DNA of 64,000 nucleotides from D2472 sp964275585 (GTDB lineage: Bacteria > Pseudomonadota > Gammaproteobacteria > Magnimaribacterales > D2472), in contig CAXYCJ010000006.1 of assembly GCA_964275585.1 (NCBI GenBank), positions 1 to 64,000 on the forward strand, in the 5' to 3' direction. Below the pieces are notes generated by a model. It had not been told where the DNA came from. It saw only the letters and a list, made by a program, of their open reading frames with translations, and ran no database searches. Shown here piece by piece: positions 24,563-33,678 of this stretch (the first letter of the stretch is position 1; the number at the start of each line of letters is the position of its first letter). The position numbers and the translations under genes were made by a program.

Positions 24563-27457
24563 TTACTGACATGCTTCACAGTCAGGATCATCCAAGGAAC
24601 ATGCTTCTGGTACAGGTGCAGGGGCTCCTAGTTCGTGAGGAATTTCGGGCGCGGCTTCCGCTTGCGCACTCACAGCATTCAAGGTGCCTTGATTGATCGT
24701 TGATTTTTCAGTTGTGGTAGCTGCAATTGATCTAAGGTAATAAGTAGTCTTCAAGCCAGAATACCAAGCCATCCTGTAAGTTAGGTCAAGCTTCTTGCCG
24801 TTAGCATTCCCAATGTATAGATTTAGTGATTGGGCCTGATCAATCCATTTTTGTCTTCTGCTTGCAGCTTCAACAATGTATTGAGGCTCTACCTCAAAAG
24901 CTGTTGAGAAAAGAGTTTTAATATCATCTGGAATTCTTGATATCTCAGTTAAGCTACCCTCAAAATATTTCAAATCATTGATCATGACGTCATCCCATAG
25001 ATTTAAAGTTTTAAGCTTTCTAACAAGGTAAGGATTCACGATAGTGAATTCACCTGAAAGATTAGATTTCACGTATAGATTTTGATAGGTTGGTTCAATT
25101 GATTGAGTAACCCCAGTGATATTCGATATGGTTGCTGTTGGCGCAATAGCCATTACGTTTGAATTCCGCATGCCATTTTGTTTGACCTTAGCTCTCAGCT
25201 GATCCCAATCCAATGTTTCAGATCTATCAACTTTCATAAATTCACTTCCTCTATTTTTTTCCAGGATATCTATTGAATCTTTTGGAAAAATACCTTGGCT
25301 CCACAATGAACCATCGTAAGAAGGATAGGTACCTCTCTCTTTTGCAAGATCACTGGAAGCTTCAATAGCATGATAGCTAATGACCTCCATGCTTCGATCT
25401 GCAAACTCTATGGCTGCATCAGAACAGTAGGGGGCATCTTGCATGTATAAAGCATCTTGGAAGCCCATGATTCCCATACCAACAGGGCGATGTTTTAGAT
25501 TTGAATTTTTTGCTGTGTCAACTGAGTAGTAATTTATATCAATAACGTTATCCAGCATCCTTAAAGCTGTTGCAACGGTGCGTTTTACTTTTTCTTGATC
25601 AAGGGTACCGTCTTTCATGTGTTGAGGAAGGTTTACTGAACCAAGGTTACAAACAGCAATCTCATCTTTACTAGTGTTCAAAGTGATTTCGGTGCAAAGA
25701 TTAGAAGAGTGAATGACACCAATGTGCTGCTGAGGTGAGCGTAAGTTACATGCATCTTTAAAAGTAATCCACGGATGACCTGTTTCAAAGAGCATCGTTA
25801 ACATCTTTCTCCATAGGTCTTTTGCAGGTATTGTCTTGTGTTGATCCATTTTTCCTTCTGCTGCCAATGCTTCGTACTCTTCATACCTTTTTTCAAAAGC
25901 CAGGCCAGTAAGATCATGAAGGTCTGGAGCCTCACCAGGTGAAAAGAGTGTCCAATTAGCACCCAACTCGACTCTTTTCATAAATAAGTCAGGGACCCAG
26001 TTGGCCGTATTCATGTCGTGAGTCCTTCTTCTGTCATCACCAGTATTTTTTCTAAGATCTAGGAATTCCTCTACATCTAAATGCCATGTTTCTAGATATG
26101 CACACATAGCCCCTTTTCTTTTCCCCCCTTGATTTACAGCAACAGCTGTATCATTAGCAACCTTTAGGAAGGGGACCACGCCTTGGCTTTTTCCGTTTGT
26201 ACCTTTAATGTAAGAGCCTAATGCTCTCACAGGAGACCAATCATTTCCTAGTCCACCTGCCCATTTTGAGAGCAGGGCATTATCCTTCATTGCGCCAAAA
26301 ATTCCATCCAAGTCATCTGGTATTGTTGTGAGATAGCAAGAAGACAATTGAGGTCTTAGAGTACCTGAATTGAACAAAGTTGGAGTTGAGCTCATGTAAT
26401 CAAAGCTGGAAAGTAGGCGATAGAATTCTATTGCTCTATCTTCGCGATTATCCTCTTGTGCAGCAAGCCCCATAGCAACCCTCATAAAGAAAATTTGAGG
26501 TAGCTCAAACCTGGTGTCCTGATAGTGAATAAAGTATCTATCATACAAAGTTTGTAGCCCAAGATAGGTGAATTGATAGTCTCTATCATGGTCAATAGCG
26601 CCACCTAATTTACTTAAGTCATAGGTCCTGAGATTTGGATCAAGCATCTCAAGCTCAATTCCTTTTTCTATATAGGCTTTAAAGGCATTAGGGTAGTGCT
26701 CTTTCATTTCTGGGTGAGAGCTCTCTTCTGCTACCCCAAGAAAAGATAAGGCTTCGCTTCTAAGTTCATCAAGCAAGATTCTAGCTGTTACAAAGCTATA
26801 ATTTGGCTCCTGCTCAACTTTGGTCCTTGAAGACATCACTAGCGCAGATTTCATATCGCTAATTGAGACGCCGTCATATAGGTTTTTCAGTGATTCTTCT
26901 AAGATAGAGTCTGCACTAACGTCTTCTAATCCTTCGCACGCATGATTCACAACATCTGCCAATCGATTAATATCTAAGGGTACCTGCGTTCCATCTTTTT
27001 TTGTTACAGAAATTGCTGGCGATTCTATATTAGTTTTTTTTGGCGCTTCTTTTGTTCTTTCAGTTGCTCTTTCTTCTCTGTACAGAATATATTTTCTTGC
27101 AACTACATATTCTTCATTGCGCATTAGTTGAAGTTCAACCTGGTCTTGAATTTCTTCTATATGAAGCGTGCCACCTGACGGCATTCTCCTTTTAAATATT
27201 TCTTGAACATCACCAGTTATATCTTCAACCTTTCTATGAATTCTCTCACTGGCCGCTGCATTTCCTGACTCATGTGCTAAAAATGCTTTTGTCACTGCAA
27301 TTTTTATTTTATCTTCTTCAAATGGAACTACTTTTCCATTTCTCTTGATGACTCTTAATTTTCCTGGTGCGGTCATGTTCAGCTCTTCGGTTGCTTTCGA
27401 TCCAAGTGATCCTTGCCCAGTATCCCCTTGAGTTTTTCCTAACTCTTGTAATGCCAT
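24563..27457 (-). CDS. nrdA: Ribonucleotide reductase class Ia, alpha subunit
   Basis: 964 aa. Two N-terminal ATP-cone domains (~34-130 beginning RVIKRNGKVVPFEEDKI, and ~148-240 beginning ISVTKKDGTQVPLDINRL), then the catalytic barrel with LSSCYLTTIPDD, NLCTEITLN and a C-terminal redox pair in CSLDDPDCEACQ. Reduces NDPs to dNDPs. Two cones, as in Pseudomonas, imply allosteric overall-activity control by ATP/dATP. Expression is probably controlled by the NrdR and DnaA boxes upstream. Confidence 0.96.
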   Translation of the reverse strand: MALQELGKTQGDTGQGSLGSKATEELNMTAPGKLRVIKRNGKVVPFEEDKIKIAVTKAFLAHESGNAAASERIHRKVEDITGDVQEIFKRRMPSGGTLHIEEIQDQVELQLMRNEEYVVARKYILYREERATERTKEAPKKTNIESPAISVTKKDGTQVPLDINRLADVVNHACEGLEDVSADSILEESLKNLYDGVSISDMKSALVMSSRTKVEQEPNYSFVTARILLDELRSEALSFLGVAEESSHPEMKEHYPNAFKAYIEKGIELEMLDPNLRTYDLSKLGGAIDHDRDYQFTYLGLQTLYDRYFIHYQDTRFELPQIFFMRVAMGLAAQEDNREDRAIEFYRLLSSFDYMSSTPTLFNSGTLRPQLSSCYLTTIPDDLDGIFGAMKDNALLSKWAGGLGNDWSPVRALGSYIKGTNGKSQGVVPFLKVANDTAVAVNQGGKRKGAMCAYLETWHLDVEEFLDLRKNTGDDRRRTHDMNTANWVPDLFMKRVELGANWTLFSPGEAPDLHDLTGLAFEKRYEEYEALAAEGKMDQHKTIPAKDLWRKMLTMLFETGHPWITFKDACNLRSPQQHIGVIHSSNLCTEITLNTSKDEIAVCNLGSVNLPQHMKDGTLDQEKVKRTVATALRMLDNVIDINYYSVDTAKNSNLKHRPVGMGIMGFQDALYMQDAPYCSDAAIEFADRSMEVISYHAIEASSDLAKERGTYPSYDGSLWSQGIFPKDSIDILEKNRGSEFMKVDRSETLDWDQLRAKVKQNGMRNSNVMAIAPTATISNITGVTQSIEPTYQNLYVKSNLSGEFTIVNPYLVRKLKTLNLWDDVMINDLKYFEGSLTEISRIPDDIKTLFSTAFEVEPQYIVEAASRRQKWIDQAQSLNLYIGNANGKKLDLTYRMAWYSGLKTTYYLRSIAATTTEKSTINQGTLNAVSAQAEAAPEIPHELGAPAPVPEACSLDDPDCEACQ

Positions 27458-27572
27458 TTTCTACCTCTAATTTTGTATTTCTTTCGTTGGTGAATTTTGT
27501 GATAATTTACCAATGGGTGGGGTCAAGTCTCTTTTTTCTTAATATCTTTAACCAATGTTAATATTCATACAT

Positions 27573-27581
27573 TGTGGATAA
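27573..27581 (-). promoter_or_regulatory. DnaA box upstream of nrdA (1)
   Basis: TGTGGATAA, a perfect complement of the consensus TTATCCACA. Lies ~115 bp upstream of the nrdA start. DnaA boxes are known regulators of nrdAB in E. coli. Confidence 0.7.
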
Positions 27582-27596
27582 ATAATCAAGCAAAAA

Positions 27597-27643
27597 ACAC
27601 AATATATTGTGAATTCTTTTTAAATATTCACAATATGCTGTAT
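27597..27643. promoter_or_regulatory. Pair of NrdR boxes upstream of nrdA
   Basis: Two 16-bp sites: ACACAATATATTGTGA (27597-27612) and TCACAATATGCTGTAT (27628-27643). Both fit the NrdR consensus acaCwAtATaTwGtgt. Their starts are 31 bp apart, about three helical turns, which is the typical spacing for NrdR pairs. NrdR represses ribonucleotide reductase genes when dATP is high. Confidence 0.85.
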
Positions 27644-27682
27644 AAATGATGTTTATGCCTTGTTAAGAATAAGTGAATAAAT

Positions 27683-27691
27683 TGTGGATAA
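27683..27691 (-). promoter_or_regulatory. DnaA box in nrdA/glpK intergenic region (2)
   Basis: A second perfect TGTGGATAA, 110 bp from the first, flanking the NrdR pair on its other side. It is only 22 bp ahead of the glpK start and may also affect that promoter. Confidence 0.65.
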
Positions 27692-27712
27692 AAGCCAACT
27701 TTAAGGAGAAAA

Positions 27713-29176
27713 ATGTCAGTTTTAATAGCCATAGACCAGGGCACGACTAGCACTCGTACCGTTGTCTATGACAATGATTTAAATGTTATAGATTCTGAGC
27801 AACAAGAATACTCTTTGATCTTTCCTGAGGATGGTTGGGTTGAAGTTAACCCATCTGAGTTGATGAAGTCAGTTTATGCAACTTTAGATCCTATGCTAGA
27901 AAAATACTCAGATATTTCCGGGCTAGGCATTACCAACCAAAGAGAGACTACTTTGGTTTGGGATGCTCGCTCTGGCGAACAAATTTATAACGGAATAGTA
28001 TGGCAGGATCGAAGAACAGCAGATCTGTGTAGCTCATTAAAAAAATCTGGGCATGAAGAAACTATAAAAGAAAAAACTGGACTCTTGCTCGATCCTTACT
28101 TTTCAGCCACAAAAATTGCTTGGATTATCAATAATGTTGAGGGAGCAAAAGAAAAAGCAGAGCAAGGTTTCTTAAGATTTGGAACTGTTGATACATTTTT
28201 GCTTTGGAGGCTCTCCGATGGGCTAATTTACAAAACAGATATTACAAACGCATCAAGAACCAATCTATTTAACATTCATACACTCAAATGGGACAATGAA
28301 CTTCTCGAGTTATTTCAGGTGCCTGCTTCTATGCTGCCTGAGGTCCATGACTCGGATGCTCAATTTGGAACCTTTTCAAGAAAAAATCAATCCATTGCTA
28401 TAACTGGGGTTATAGGAGACCAGCAAAGCGCACTAGTTGGGCAGAAATGTTTTGGCAATGGTGATATGAAAGCTACATTTGGCACAGGGTGCTTCTTGAT
28501 GGTCAATACTGGAGATGCTCCCCAGAAATCTAAGTCCGGTCTTCTAACCACCATAGCATACACATTACAAGACCAGACTGTTTATGCATTGGAGGGTAGT
28601 ATTTTTTCAGCTGGGACTATTATTCAATGGCTAAGAGATAACATGATGTTTTTTGAGGACTCAACTTTAAGCGAGTCTTTCCTTTCCTCTTCTGGAGAAT
28701 CAAATGGAGTTATTTTTATTCCTGCTTTCACTGGCATAGGAGCGCCTCACTGGAATGCTGAAATTAGAGCTTCTTTTTACGGTATTACTAGAGACACCTC
28801 GCAAAAAGATATAGTGACTTCTGCGTTTAAAGCATTGATTTATCAAGTTCTTGAAATTAAAGGCGCGTTAAATAAAGACAATGTTCCAATCAAGAACCTA
28901 TCAATTGATGGTGGAATGGCAGCTAATAAGAAATTTTCTCAGTTGCTCGCAGATTGCATCAAGCATGATGTCCGAGTCCCAGAAAGTACTGAATCCACTG
29001 CTATTGGAGCTGCTATAACCGCAGGGTTAGGAGCAGGAGTATTTTCTTCTTTAAATGATTTACAAAAAGACTCTAGAAATTCAACCTTTTATTCTCCAAG
29101 AGAAGGCATTTTTAACAAGAAGGATCTAAACGAGTGGAAAAAATTTCTTGAAACACTTTTAGAAGCGTATAGCTAA
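27713..29176 (+). CDS. glpK: Glycerol kinase
   Basis: 487 aa FGGY kinase. ATP/phosphate-1 motif IAIDQGTTSTRTVVYD, GLGITNQRETTLVWD, NGIVWQDRRTAD, and AIDGG-type second phosphate motif LSIDGGMAANKKF. These are the glycerol-specific signatures. Phosphorylates glycerol to glycerol-3-phosphate. It stands alone: no glpF, glpD or glpR neighbours. Good RBS (AAGGAGAA) 5 bp before ATG. Confidence 0.95.
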   Translation: MSVLIAIDQGTTSTRTVVYDNDLNVIDSEQQEYSLIFPEDGWVEVNPSELMKSVYATLDPMLEKYSDISGLGITNQRETTLVWDARSGEQIYNGIVWQDRRTADLCSSLKKSGHEETIKEKTGLLLDPYFSATKIAWIINNVEGAKEKAEQGFLRFGTVDTFLLWRLSDGLIYKTDITNASRTNLFNIHTLKWDNELLELFQVPASMLPEVHDSDAQFGTFSRKNQSIAITGVIGDQQSALVGQKCFGNGDMKATFGTGCFLMVNTGDAPQKSKSGLLTTIAYTLQDQTVYALEGSIFSAGTIIQWLRDNMMFFEDSTLSESFLSSSGESNGVIFIPAFTGIGAPHWNAEIRASFYGITRDTSQKDIVTSAFKALIYQVLEIKGALNKDNVPIKNLSIDGGMAANKKFSQLLADCIKHDVRVPESTESTAIGAAITAGLGAGVFSSLNDLQKDSRNSTFYSPREGIFNKKDLNEWKKFLETLLEAYS

Positions 29177-29307
29177 AATTTTATTTTAGTTAGACTTTAT
29201 AGCTTCAATTAGTTTTTAATCACATAAAACCTTAAGAAGTATTTGGGTTTAACGCTTAATGCACTAAACTACGACTTTCAAAATATTCTAAAATTACACT
29301 AGTTAAC

Positions 29308-30492
29308 ATGTATACATACAAGACTTTTAATAATATCGCAGAGGATGGGCTGGCTATATTAAAAGCCCATGACTTCAAACTGTCTTCTGAAAACCCTGAT
29401 GGATTGTTATTACGCAGCCATAAATTAGACAATGATGAGTTTGGCGATAACTTATCTTGTATTGCAAGAGCAGGAACTGGGGTCAACAATATTCCAATAC
29501 CAGATGCATCAAAACAAGGAATTGTTGTTTTTAATACACCAGGAGCGAATGCTAACGCAGTAAAGGAGCTAGTTATTTGTGGGATGCTACTATCCTCAAG
29601 AGGTATTCTTGAGGGTATATCTTTTTCACAATCTCTTGAGCTTAATGACTCTGAGTCTTTGAATAAAGCGCTGGAAGCTCAAAAGAAAACATTTGCTGGG
29701 AATGAGCTTGCTGGTAAAACTTTAGGAATTGTTGGATTGGGCTCTATTGGTTCTATGTTAGCTCAAGCTGCTCAAACCCTTGGAATGAAATTGGTTGGAT
29801 TTGATCCACATATTTCAATCGATTCTGCATGGAGGTTACCAAGAGAAGTTGTAAAAGCAGAAACATTAGAAGCTTTATTAAGAAAATCAGATTATGTTTC
29901 TTTGCATGTTCCTTTGGTGGATTTAACCACTAACCTAATTAACGCTAGCAATTTAAAATATTTCAAAAAAGGTGCCAAACTTATAAATCTATCACGTGGT
30001 GGGATAGTAAATAGCAACGATGTTATTCAAGCACTTGATTCTGGCATACTCTCAAGATTTGTAACTGATTTCCCAACTCCTAAACTTATCAAGAGATCAT
30101 CAGATAGCCAGGACGTTATTCTTTTACCTCACATAGGAGCAAGCACTAAAGAGGCAGAGGTTAATTGTTCTGTAATGGCGGCAAATCAACTGGCAAACTT
30201 TTTAATGGATGGAACAATTGTTAATTCAGTTAATTTTCCAAGTATCTACCAAGAGAGGAGCACTTCAAATAGATTGGTTGTGATTAATAGAAATGAGCCT
30301 GGAATGATTAGTCAAATTACTGATCTGATAGCCTCTCTGCAGCTTAATATTACTGATATGACCAATAAAAGTAGAGATGAAGTAGCTATAAATATAATTG
30401 ACTTAGAAGATGCTCCAAGCGATGAGTTGTTAATGCAACTTAGATCCATTGATCATGTTTTGAAAGCAAGATCTATTTCCTGCAATATCTAG
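29308..30492 (+). CDS. serA: D-3-phosphoglycerate dehydrogenase (ACT-type)
   Basis: 394 aa. Substrate/NAD domains: ARAGTGVNNIPIPDASKQG, NTPGANANAVKEL, GIVGLGSIGSMLAQAA, LSRGGIVNSNDV (Arg) and LPHIGASTKEAE (His). A C-terminal ACT domain (~325-394) suggests serine feedback. Size and VNFP phrase match the short ACT-type PGDHs. In the loop where relatives have a catalytic Glu (FPNE or FPTEP) this protein reads FPTPKL, with no Glu. First step of serine synthesis. 131 bp of AT-rich, otherwise unremarkable sequence separate it from glpK. Confidence 0.88.
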   Translation: MYTYKTFNNIAEDGLAILKAHDFKLSSENPDGLLLRSHKLDNDEFGDNLSCIARAGTGVNNIPIPDASKQGIVVFNTPGANANAVKELVICGMLLSSRGILEGISFSQSLELNDSESLNKALEAQKKTFAGNELAGKTLGIVGLGSIGSMLAQAAQTLGMKLVGFDPHISIDSAWRLPREVVKAETLEALLRKSDYVSLHVPLVDLTTNLINASNLKYFKKGAKLINLSRGGIVNSNDVIQALDSGILSRFVTDFPTPKLIKRSSDSQDVILLPHIGASTKEAEVNCSVMAANQLANFLMDGTIVNSVNFPSIYQERSTSNRLVVINRNEPGMISQITDLIASLQLNITDMTNKSRDEVAINIIDLEDAPSDELLMQLRSIDHVLKARSISCNI

Positions 30493-30493
30493 C

Positions 30494-31606
30494 TTATACA
30501 TAGCTTTCAACAAAACTTTTATCAAATGGAATGATGTCTTCCTCGCGATCACTTTGGACTTTATTGGCCCAATCAGGATCAGAGAGCAAGGCTCTACCAA
30601 CTGCAATTAGATCAAATTCAGCGCTATTTAATTTTTCATGCAACTTGTCTAAGTCTGCTCTTTGGGTTTGATGATCCCCAGCATACAGTTTAATAAAATC
30701 TTTATTTAAGCCGACACTACCTACGCTTATAGTTGGTAGTTTAGTGGCTTGCTTTGCAATTCCAGCAAGATTAATTCCATCCTCAAGAAATTCTCCTTCC
30801 CAAAAACGCCTAGTACTACAATGTAAAAAATCTGCACCAGCATTTTTGAGTAAATTAAAGAATAAACTTAATTCCGCTTGGCTTGAAGTAATTTTCGCTT
30901 CATAGTCTTGTTGCTTCCATTGAGAAACTCTTATTCCAACTTGAAAGCTATCAGCAGTATTCCTTTGCGATGCATTAATAATTTCTGTAGCAAGTCTAGC
31001 TCTGTTTTCAATTGAGCCCCCATACTGATCAGATCGCAAATTAATTTTATCCCAAAAAAATTGGTCTATAAGATATCCATGAGCACCATGAATTTCAATG
31101 CCATCAAATCCAAGTTCCTCGCAAATTTTTGCATCTTTAGCATAAACCTCGATTAATTCCTGAATATCATCATTCGTCATTTCATATGCAACCTTCTTGC
31201 CGGGCTTAACAAAACCAGATGGAGTAAATCCAGGAATTTCTGGAGAAGGGGGCATGCCCAATTTCCTTATTCCGCCAACATGCCATAGCTGGCAAAAGAT
31301 TGGGGAACCATTTTTATGAACTTCACTAACTACCTTTTCCCACATGTTTTTTGATTTATCAGTTTCTAGATTTGGACAATCAGAATAACCACTTGCAGCT
31401 GGATGGCTTACCTCAACACCTTCAGTGATGATCAAACCAACGCCCCCAGATGCTCGCTTAGAATAGTAAGTTGGAGCATATTCAGCTGGTACCCCATTGG
31501 GTGAAAAATTCCTTGTCATAGGAGCCATAACAACTCTATTCTTTAGGGTTAACCCATTAAGAGCATATTGAGAAAAAAGGGTATTTTTTTGATCTTTCAT
31601 AAGCAT
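30494..31606 (-). CDS. Old-yellow-enzyme family NADH:flavin oxidoreductase
   Basis: 370 aa FMN-binding TIM barrel: LKNRVVMAPMTRNFSPNG at the N-terminus, CQLWHVGG, IEIHGAHGYLIDQFFWDKIN and RSDQYGGSIENRARL. This fits OYE-like ene-reductases. Convergent with serA, 1 bp between the stops. Substrate not inferable. Confidence 0.88.
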   Translation of the reverse strand: MLMKDQKNTLFSQYALNGLTLKNRVVMAPMTRNFSPNGVPAEYAPTYYSKRASGGVGLIITEGVEVSHPAASGYSDCPNLETDKSKNMWEKVVSEVHKNGSPIFCQLWHVGGIRKLGMPPSPEIPGFTPSGFVKPGKKVAYEMTNDDIQELIEVYAKDAKICEELGFDGIEIHGAHGYLIDQFFWDKINLRSDQYGGSIENRARLATEIINASQRNTADSFQVGIRVSQWKQQDYEAKITSSQAELSLFFNLLKNAGADFLHCSTRRFWEGEFLEDGINLAGIAKQATKLPTISVGSVGLNKDFIKLYAGDHQTQRADLDKLHEKLNSAEFDLIAVGRALLSDPDWANKVQSDREEDIIPFDKSFVESYV

Positions 31607-31905
31607 TATTTATGGTAACTATAAAGGGCATCTATTCTAATTTATTTTTTTTTAAAAAAATACTTGCCCACAGAACAAAAGAATGGTATTAAGCTAACCC
31701 AATATTCTAGATATATATGTTCACGAAATCTATAAAATTCATCTAAATCTTTGATTTACGGTTATATTATAATATATTGATTAGTTTTTGATCAATTTGC
31801 ATGAAACCTTATTAAATAGGACTAAACTATACAAATACTAAGTTATCCCAAACTTTATCCACAGTTTTTGTGGATAAAAATTGACCACTTTTTTAGATAT
31901 TTTTT
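31607..31905. promoter_or_regulatory. AT-rich region with inverted DnaA boxes upstream of ung
   Basis: 299 bp without a gene. At 31854-31878 two perfect DnaA boxes face each other: TTATCCACA (31855-31863) and TGTGGATAA (31869-31877), five bases apart, forming a 10-bp-arm inverted repeat. Two weaker matches lie nearby, TTGCCCACA (31664-31672) and TTATCCCAA (31843-31851). The remainder is extremely AT-rich (e.g. 31750-31800). The region also must carry the ung promoter and, on the minus strand, that of the OYE gene. Could be a DnaA-titration or control site; an origin is possible but not shown. Confidence 0.5.
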
Positions 31906-32580
31906 TTGAATAATTTACACTTTCCAGAACCATGGCTAGAGCCCCTAGGGAAGGCTTATTGCGAGGAAGTTCTTGGTGAGATTAGTGCAAATATCACACC
32001 TATATTTGAAAGAAATATTTCTGTCTTTCCTCCTCTCTTAAAAATGTTTCGGGCCTTAGAAATGGTTAACTTTAACGATGCAAAAATTTTAATTTTAGGT
32101 CAAGACCCATATCATGGTTTAGGTCAAGCAAATGGACTGGCATTTTCAGTAGATAGTAAATTAAAGATACCACCATCGTTACAAAATATATTTCGTGAAC
32201 TTGAAAGTGACCTAAAGATACCGATCTCCTCAAATGGAGATTTAACTAAATGGGCAGAGCAAGGCGTGCTACTTTTAAACTCTACTTTATCTGTTGAAGA
32301 AGGAATTCCAAACTCCCATCAGACAATTGGGTGGTCTAAATTAACCGATCTAATTATTCAAAAATTGAGTGATAGAGGTAATGTCATTTTTGTTCTTTGG
32401 GGAAATTTTGCGCAAAAAAAACAGTATTTTATTGATTTAAATATAAATAAAGTTTTGATTGCTCCTCACCCTTCACCCTTGTCTTCATATCGGGGTTTTT
32501 TTGGATGCAAGCATTTTTCAGAGATTAATTCTTTACTTGCAAAGCAAGGAGAGAAAATTATTGACTGGAAAATAGATTAA
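31906..32580 (+). CDS. ung: Uracil-DNA glycosylase, family 1
   Basis: 224 aa. Catalytic water-activating motif GQDPYHG (residues 65-71), VLLLNSTLSVEEG, and the leucine-loop motif HPSPLSSYRGFFGC. Excises uracil from DNA. The only start between the in-frame stop (31894) and the conserved region is TTG at 31906, so initiation is probably weak. The 3' end overlaps ygfZ on the other strand by 23 bp. Confidence 0.93.
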   Translation: MNNLHFPEPWLEPLGKAYCEEVLGEISANITPIFERNISVFPPLLKMFRALEMVNFNDAKILILGQDPYHGLGQANGLAFSVDSKLKIPPSLQNIFRELESDLKIPISSNGDLTKWAEQGVLLLNSTLSVEEGIPNSHQTIGWSKLTDLIIQKLSDRGNVIFVLWGNFAQKKQYFIDLNINKVLIAPHPSPLSSYRGFFGCKHFSEINSLLAKQGEKIIDWKID

Positions 32581-33331
32581 TTTTTCCCATGCATGAGGAA
32601 AACAGTTTTCCTTCATGGGGGTAAGTTTCTCCAATAATATTATATTGTTCAATTTCATTTAACTCAGAATGAATAATTAACTTGGTATGCATTTTTTGCT
32701 TACCAAGATACTCCATTCGTGCAATTATTTCTTGCCCTCTAAAACACCCTTTAGTAAAACTTACTCTTAAATGATTCTGCATAAGCTCATGAGGTCTATG
32801 CTTCCCTTGATTTGATAAACAAATTGCATGGTCTCCAAGTAATTTTCTATTAATATGCCAATTAGAAAGATCCATGCTCTCTAGGTCATTAAAGATTCTC
32901 TTCTCTGAGCCAGAGCTTAAAAGCATTGTTAGAACACAATTGCCTGTCTTAATTATAAGATGCTCATTTTTTAGTAATTTTTCATTCATACTTCGCAATA
33001 ATCCCAGAATTTGAATATCTGTTAAAAGAACAGACACTTTGTAAAACGGGGCAAATTTATTAATTTCAAGTATAAAAGTACTTTCTTGATCTGCTGGAAT
33101 AACAATAAATACAGATAAATCCTGCAAAATAATATCAAAATTACATAATACGTAACCTTTTTCATCGCACAATGCCGAAGGTTGACCAATGCCATGAGAT
33201 AGAGCGCTACAATCAGAAGTAACCTGCCCTTGTAATAAATCAATTACAGAGTCAAAATCTCCATCCATACGAAGTACAGTAAGCGTCTCAAGCATAGTAG
33301 CGCCGAATGTAAGGTAACTATTATCTTTCAA
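32558..33331 (-). CDS. ygfZ: Folate-binding iron-sulfur maturation protein YgfZ
   Basis: 257 aa GcvT-like protein. The diagnostic K-G-C-x-x-G-Q-E motif is present (FTKGCFRGQEIIARMEY). YgfZ supports MiaB and other Fe-S enzymes using tetrahydrofolate. Shorter than E. coli YgfZ (326 aa), with a compressed N-terminal half. Divergent from sdhE, a neighbour seen in many gammaproteobacteria. Confidence 0.85.
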   Translation of the reverse strand: MKDNSYLTFGATMLETLTVLRMDGDFDSVIDLLQGQVTSDCSALSHGIGQPSALCDEKGYVLCNFDIILQDLSVFIVIPADQESTFILEINKFAPFYKVSVLLTDIQILGLLRSMNEKLLKNEHLIIKTGNCVLTMLLSSGSEKRIFNDLESMDLSNWHINRKLLGDHAICLSNQGKHRPHELMQNHLRVSFTKGCFRGQEIIARMEYLGKQKMHTKLIIHSELNEIEQYNIIGETYPHEGKLFSSCMGKINLFSSQ

Positions 33332-33381
33332 TTTTTTGTATTAACTATAAATAGGATGCATTAACGATACTATATTAACTT

Positions 33382-33633
33382 ATGAAGATGAATATCAAAA
33401 TTAATAAAACTAAATGGAAGTGCCGAAGAGGTCTGAGAGAGCTTGATTTACTGTTTCGACGTTATAGCGACAAGCATTTAACTTCTTTATCTGCAGATGA
33501 TTTTAAAATGTTTAATAGCATACTGGATCTTGAGGACCAACCGCTCTATGATTTTATTTTCAAAAATAATTCACTGAATAATCCTGCCCAAGAAGATTTT
33601 ATTTTAAAAAATTTAAAAAACTTCCAAGGCTAG
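33382..33633 (+). CDS. sdhE: FAD assembly factor SdhE
   Basis: 83 aa. Contains the flavinylation motif RRGLRELD (CRRGLRELDLLF) and the C-terminal acidic helix (LDLEDQPLYDFIF) of the SdhE/YgfY/Sdh5 family. Helps covalent FAD attachment to succinate dehydrogenase SdhA. Divergent from ygfZ by 50 bp, as in E. coli. Confidence 0.92.
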   Translation: MKMNIKINKTKWKCRRGLRELDLLFRRYSDKHLTSLSADDFKMFNSILDLEDQPLYDFIFKNNSLNNPAQEDFILKNLKNFQG

Positions 33634-33634
33634 T

Positions 33635-33662
33635 GAAACTATTTCATATTTACCATGTCAAA
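33635..33662 (+). promoter_or_regulatory. Candidate sigma-E-type promoter of rpoE
   Basis: GAAACT (33635-33640), 16-bp spacer, GTCAAA (33657-33662), 16 bp ahead of the rpoE ATG. It resembles the ECF/RpoE consensus GGAACTT-N16-GTCTAA, with the -10 more degenerate. Position fits autoregulation of rpoE, as is usual for this operon. Confidence 0.4.
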
Positions 33663-33678
33663 TTAAACGAGGAAAGTC

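Noticed and set aside
31854..31878. Rho-independent terminator before ung
   Set aside because: The upstream gene is on the opposite strand, so nothing would be terminated on the plus strand. The arms match DnaA boxes exactly.
31607..31905. Chromosomal origin
   Set aside because: Only two perfect DnaA boxes, no dnaA/dnaN/gidA neighbours, no clear 13-mer array. Kept only as a DnaA-binding candidate.
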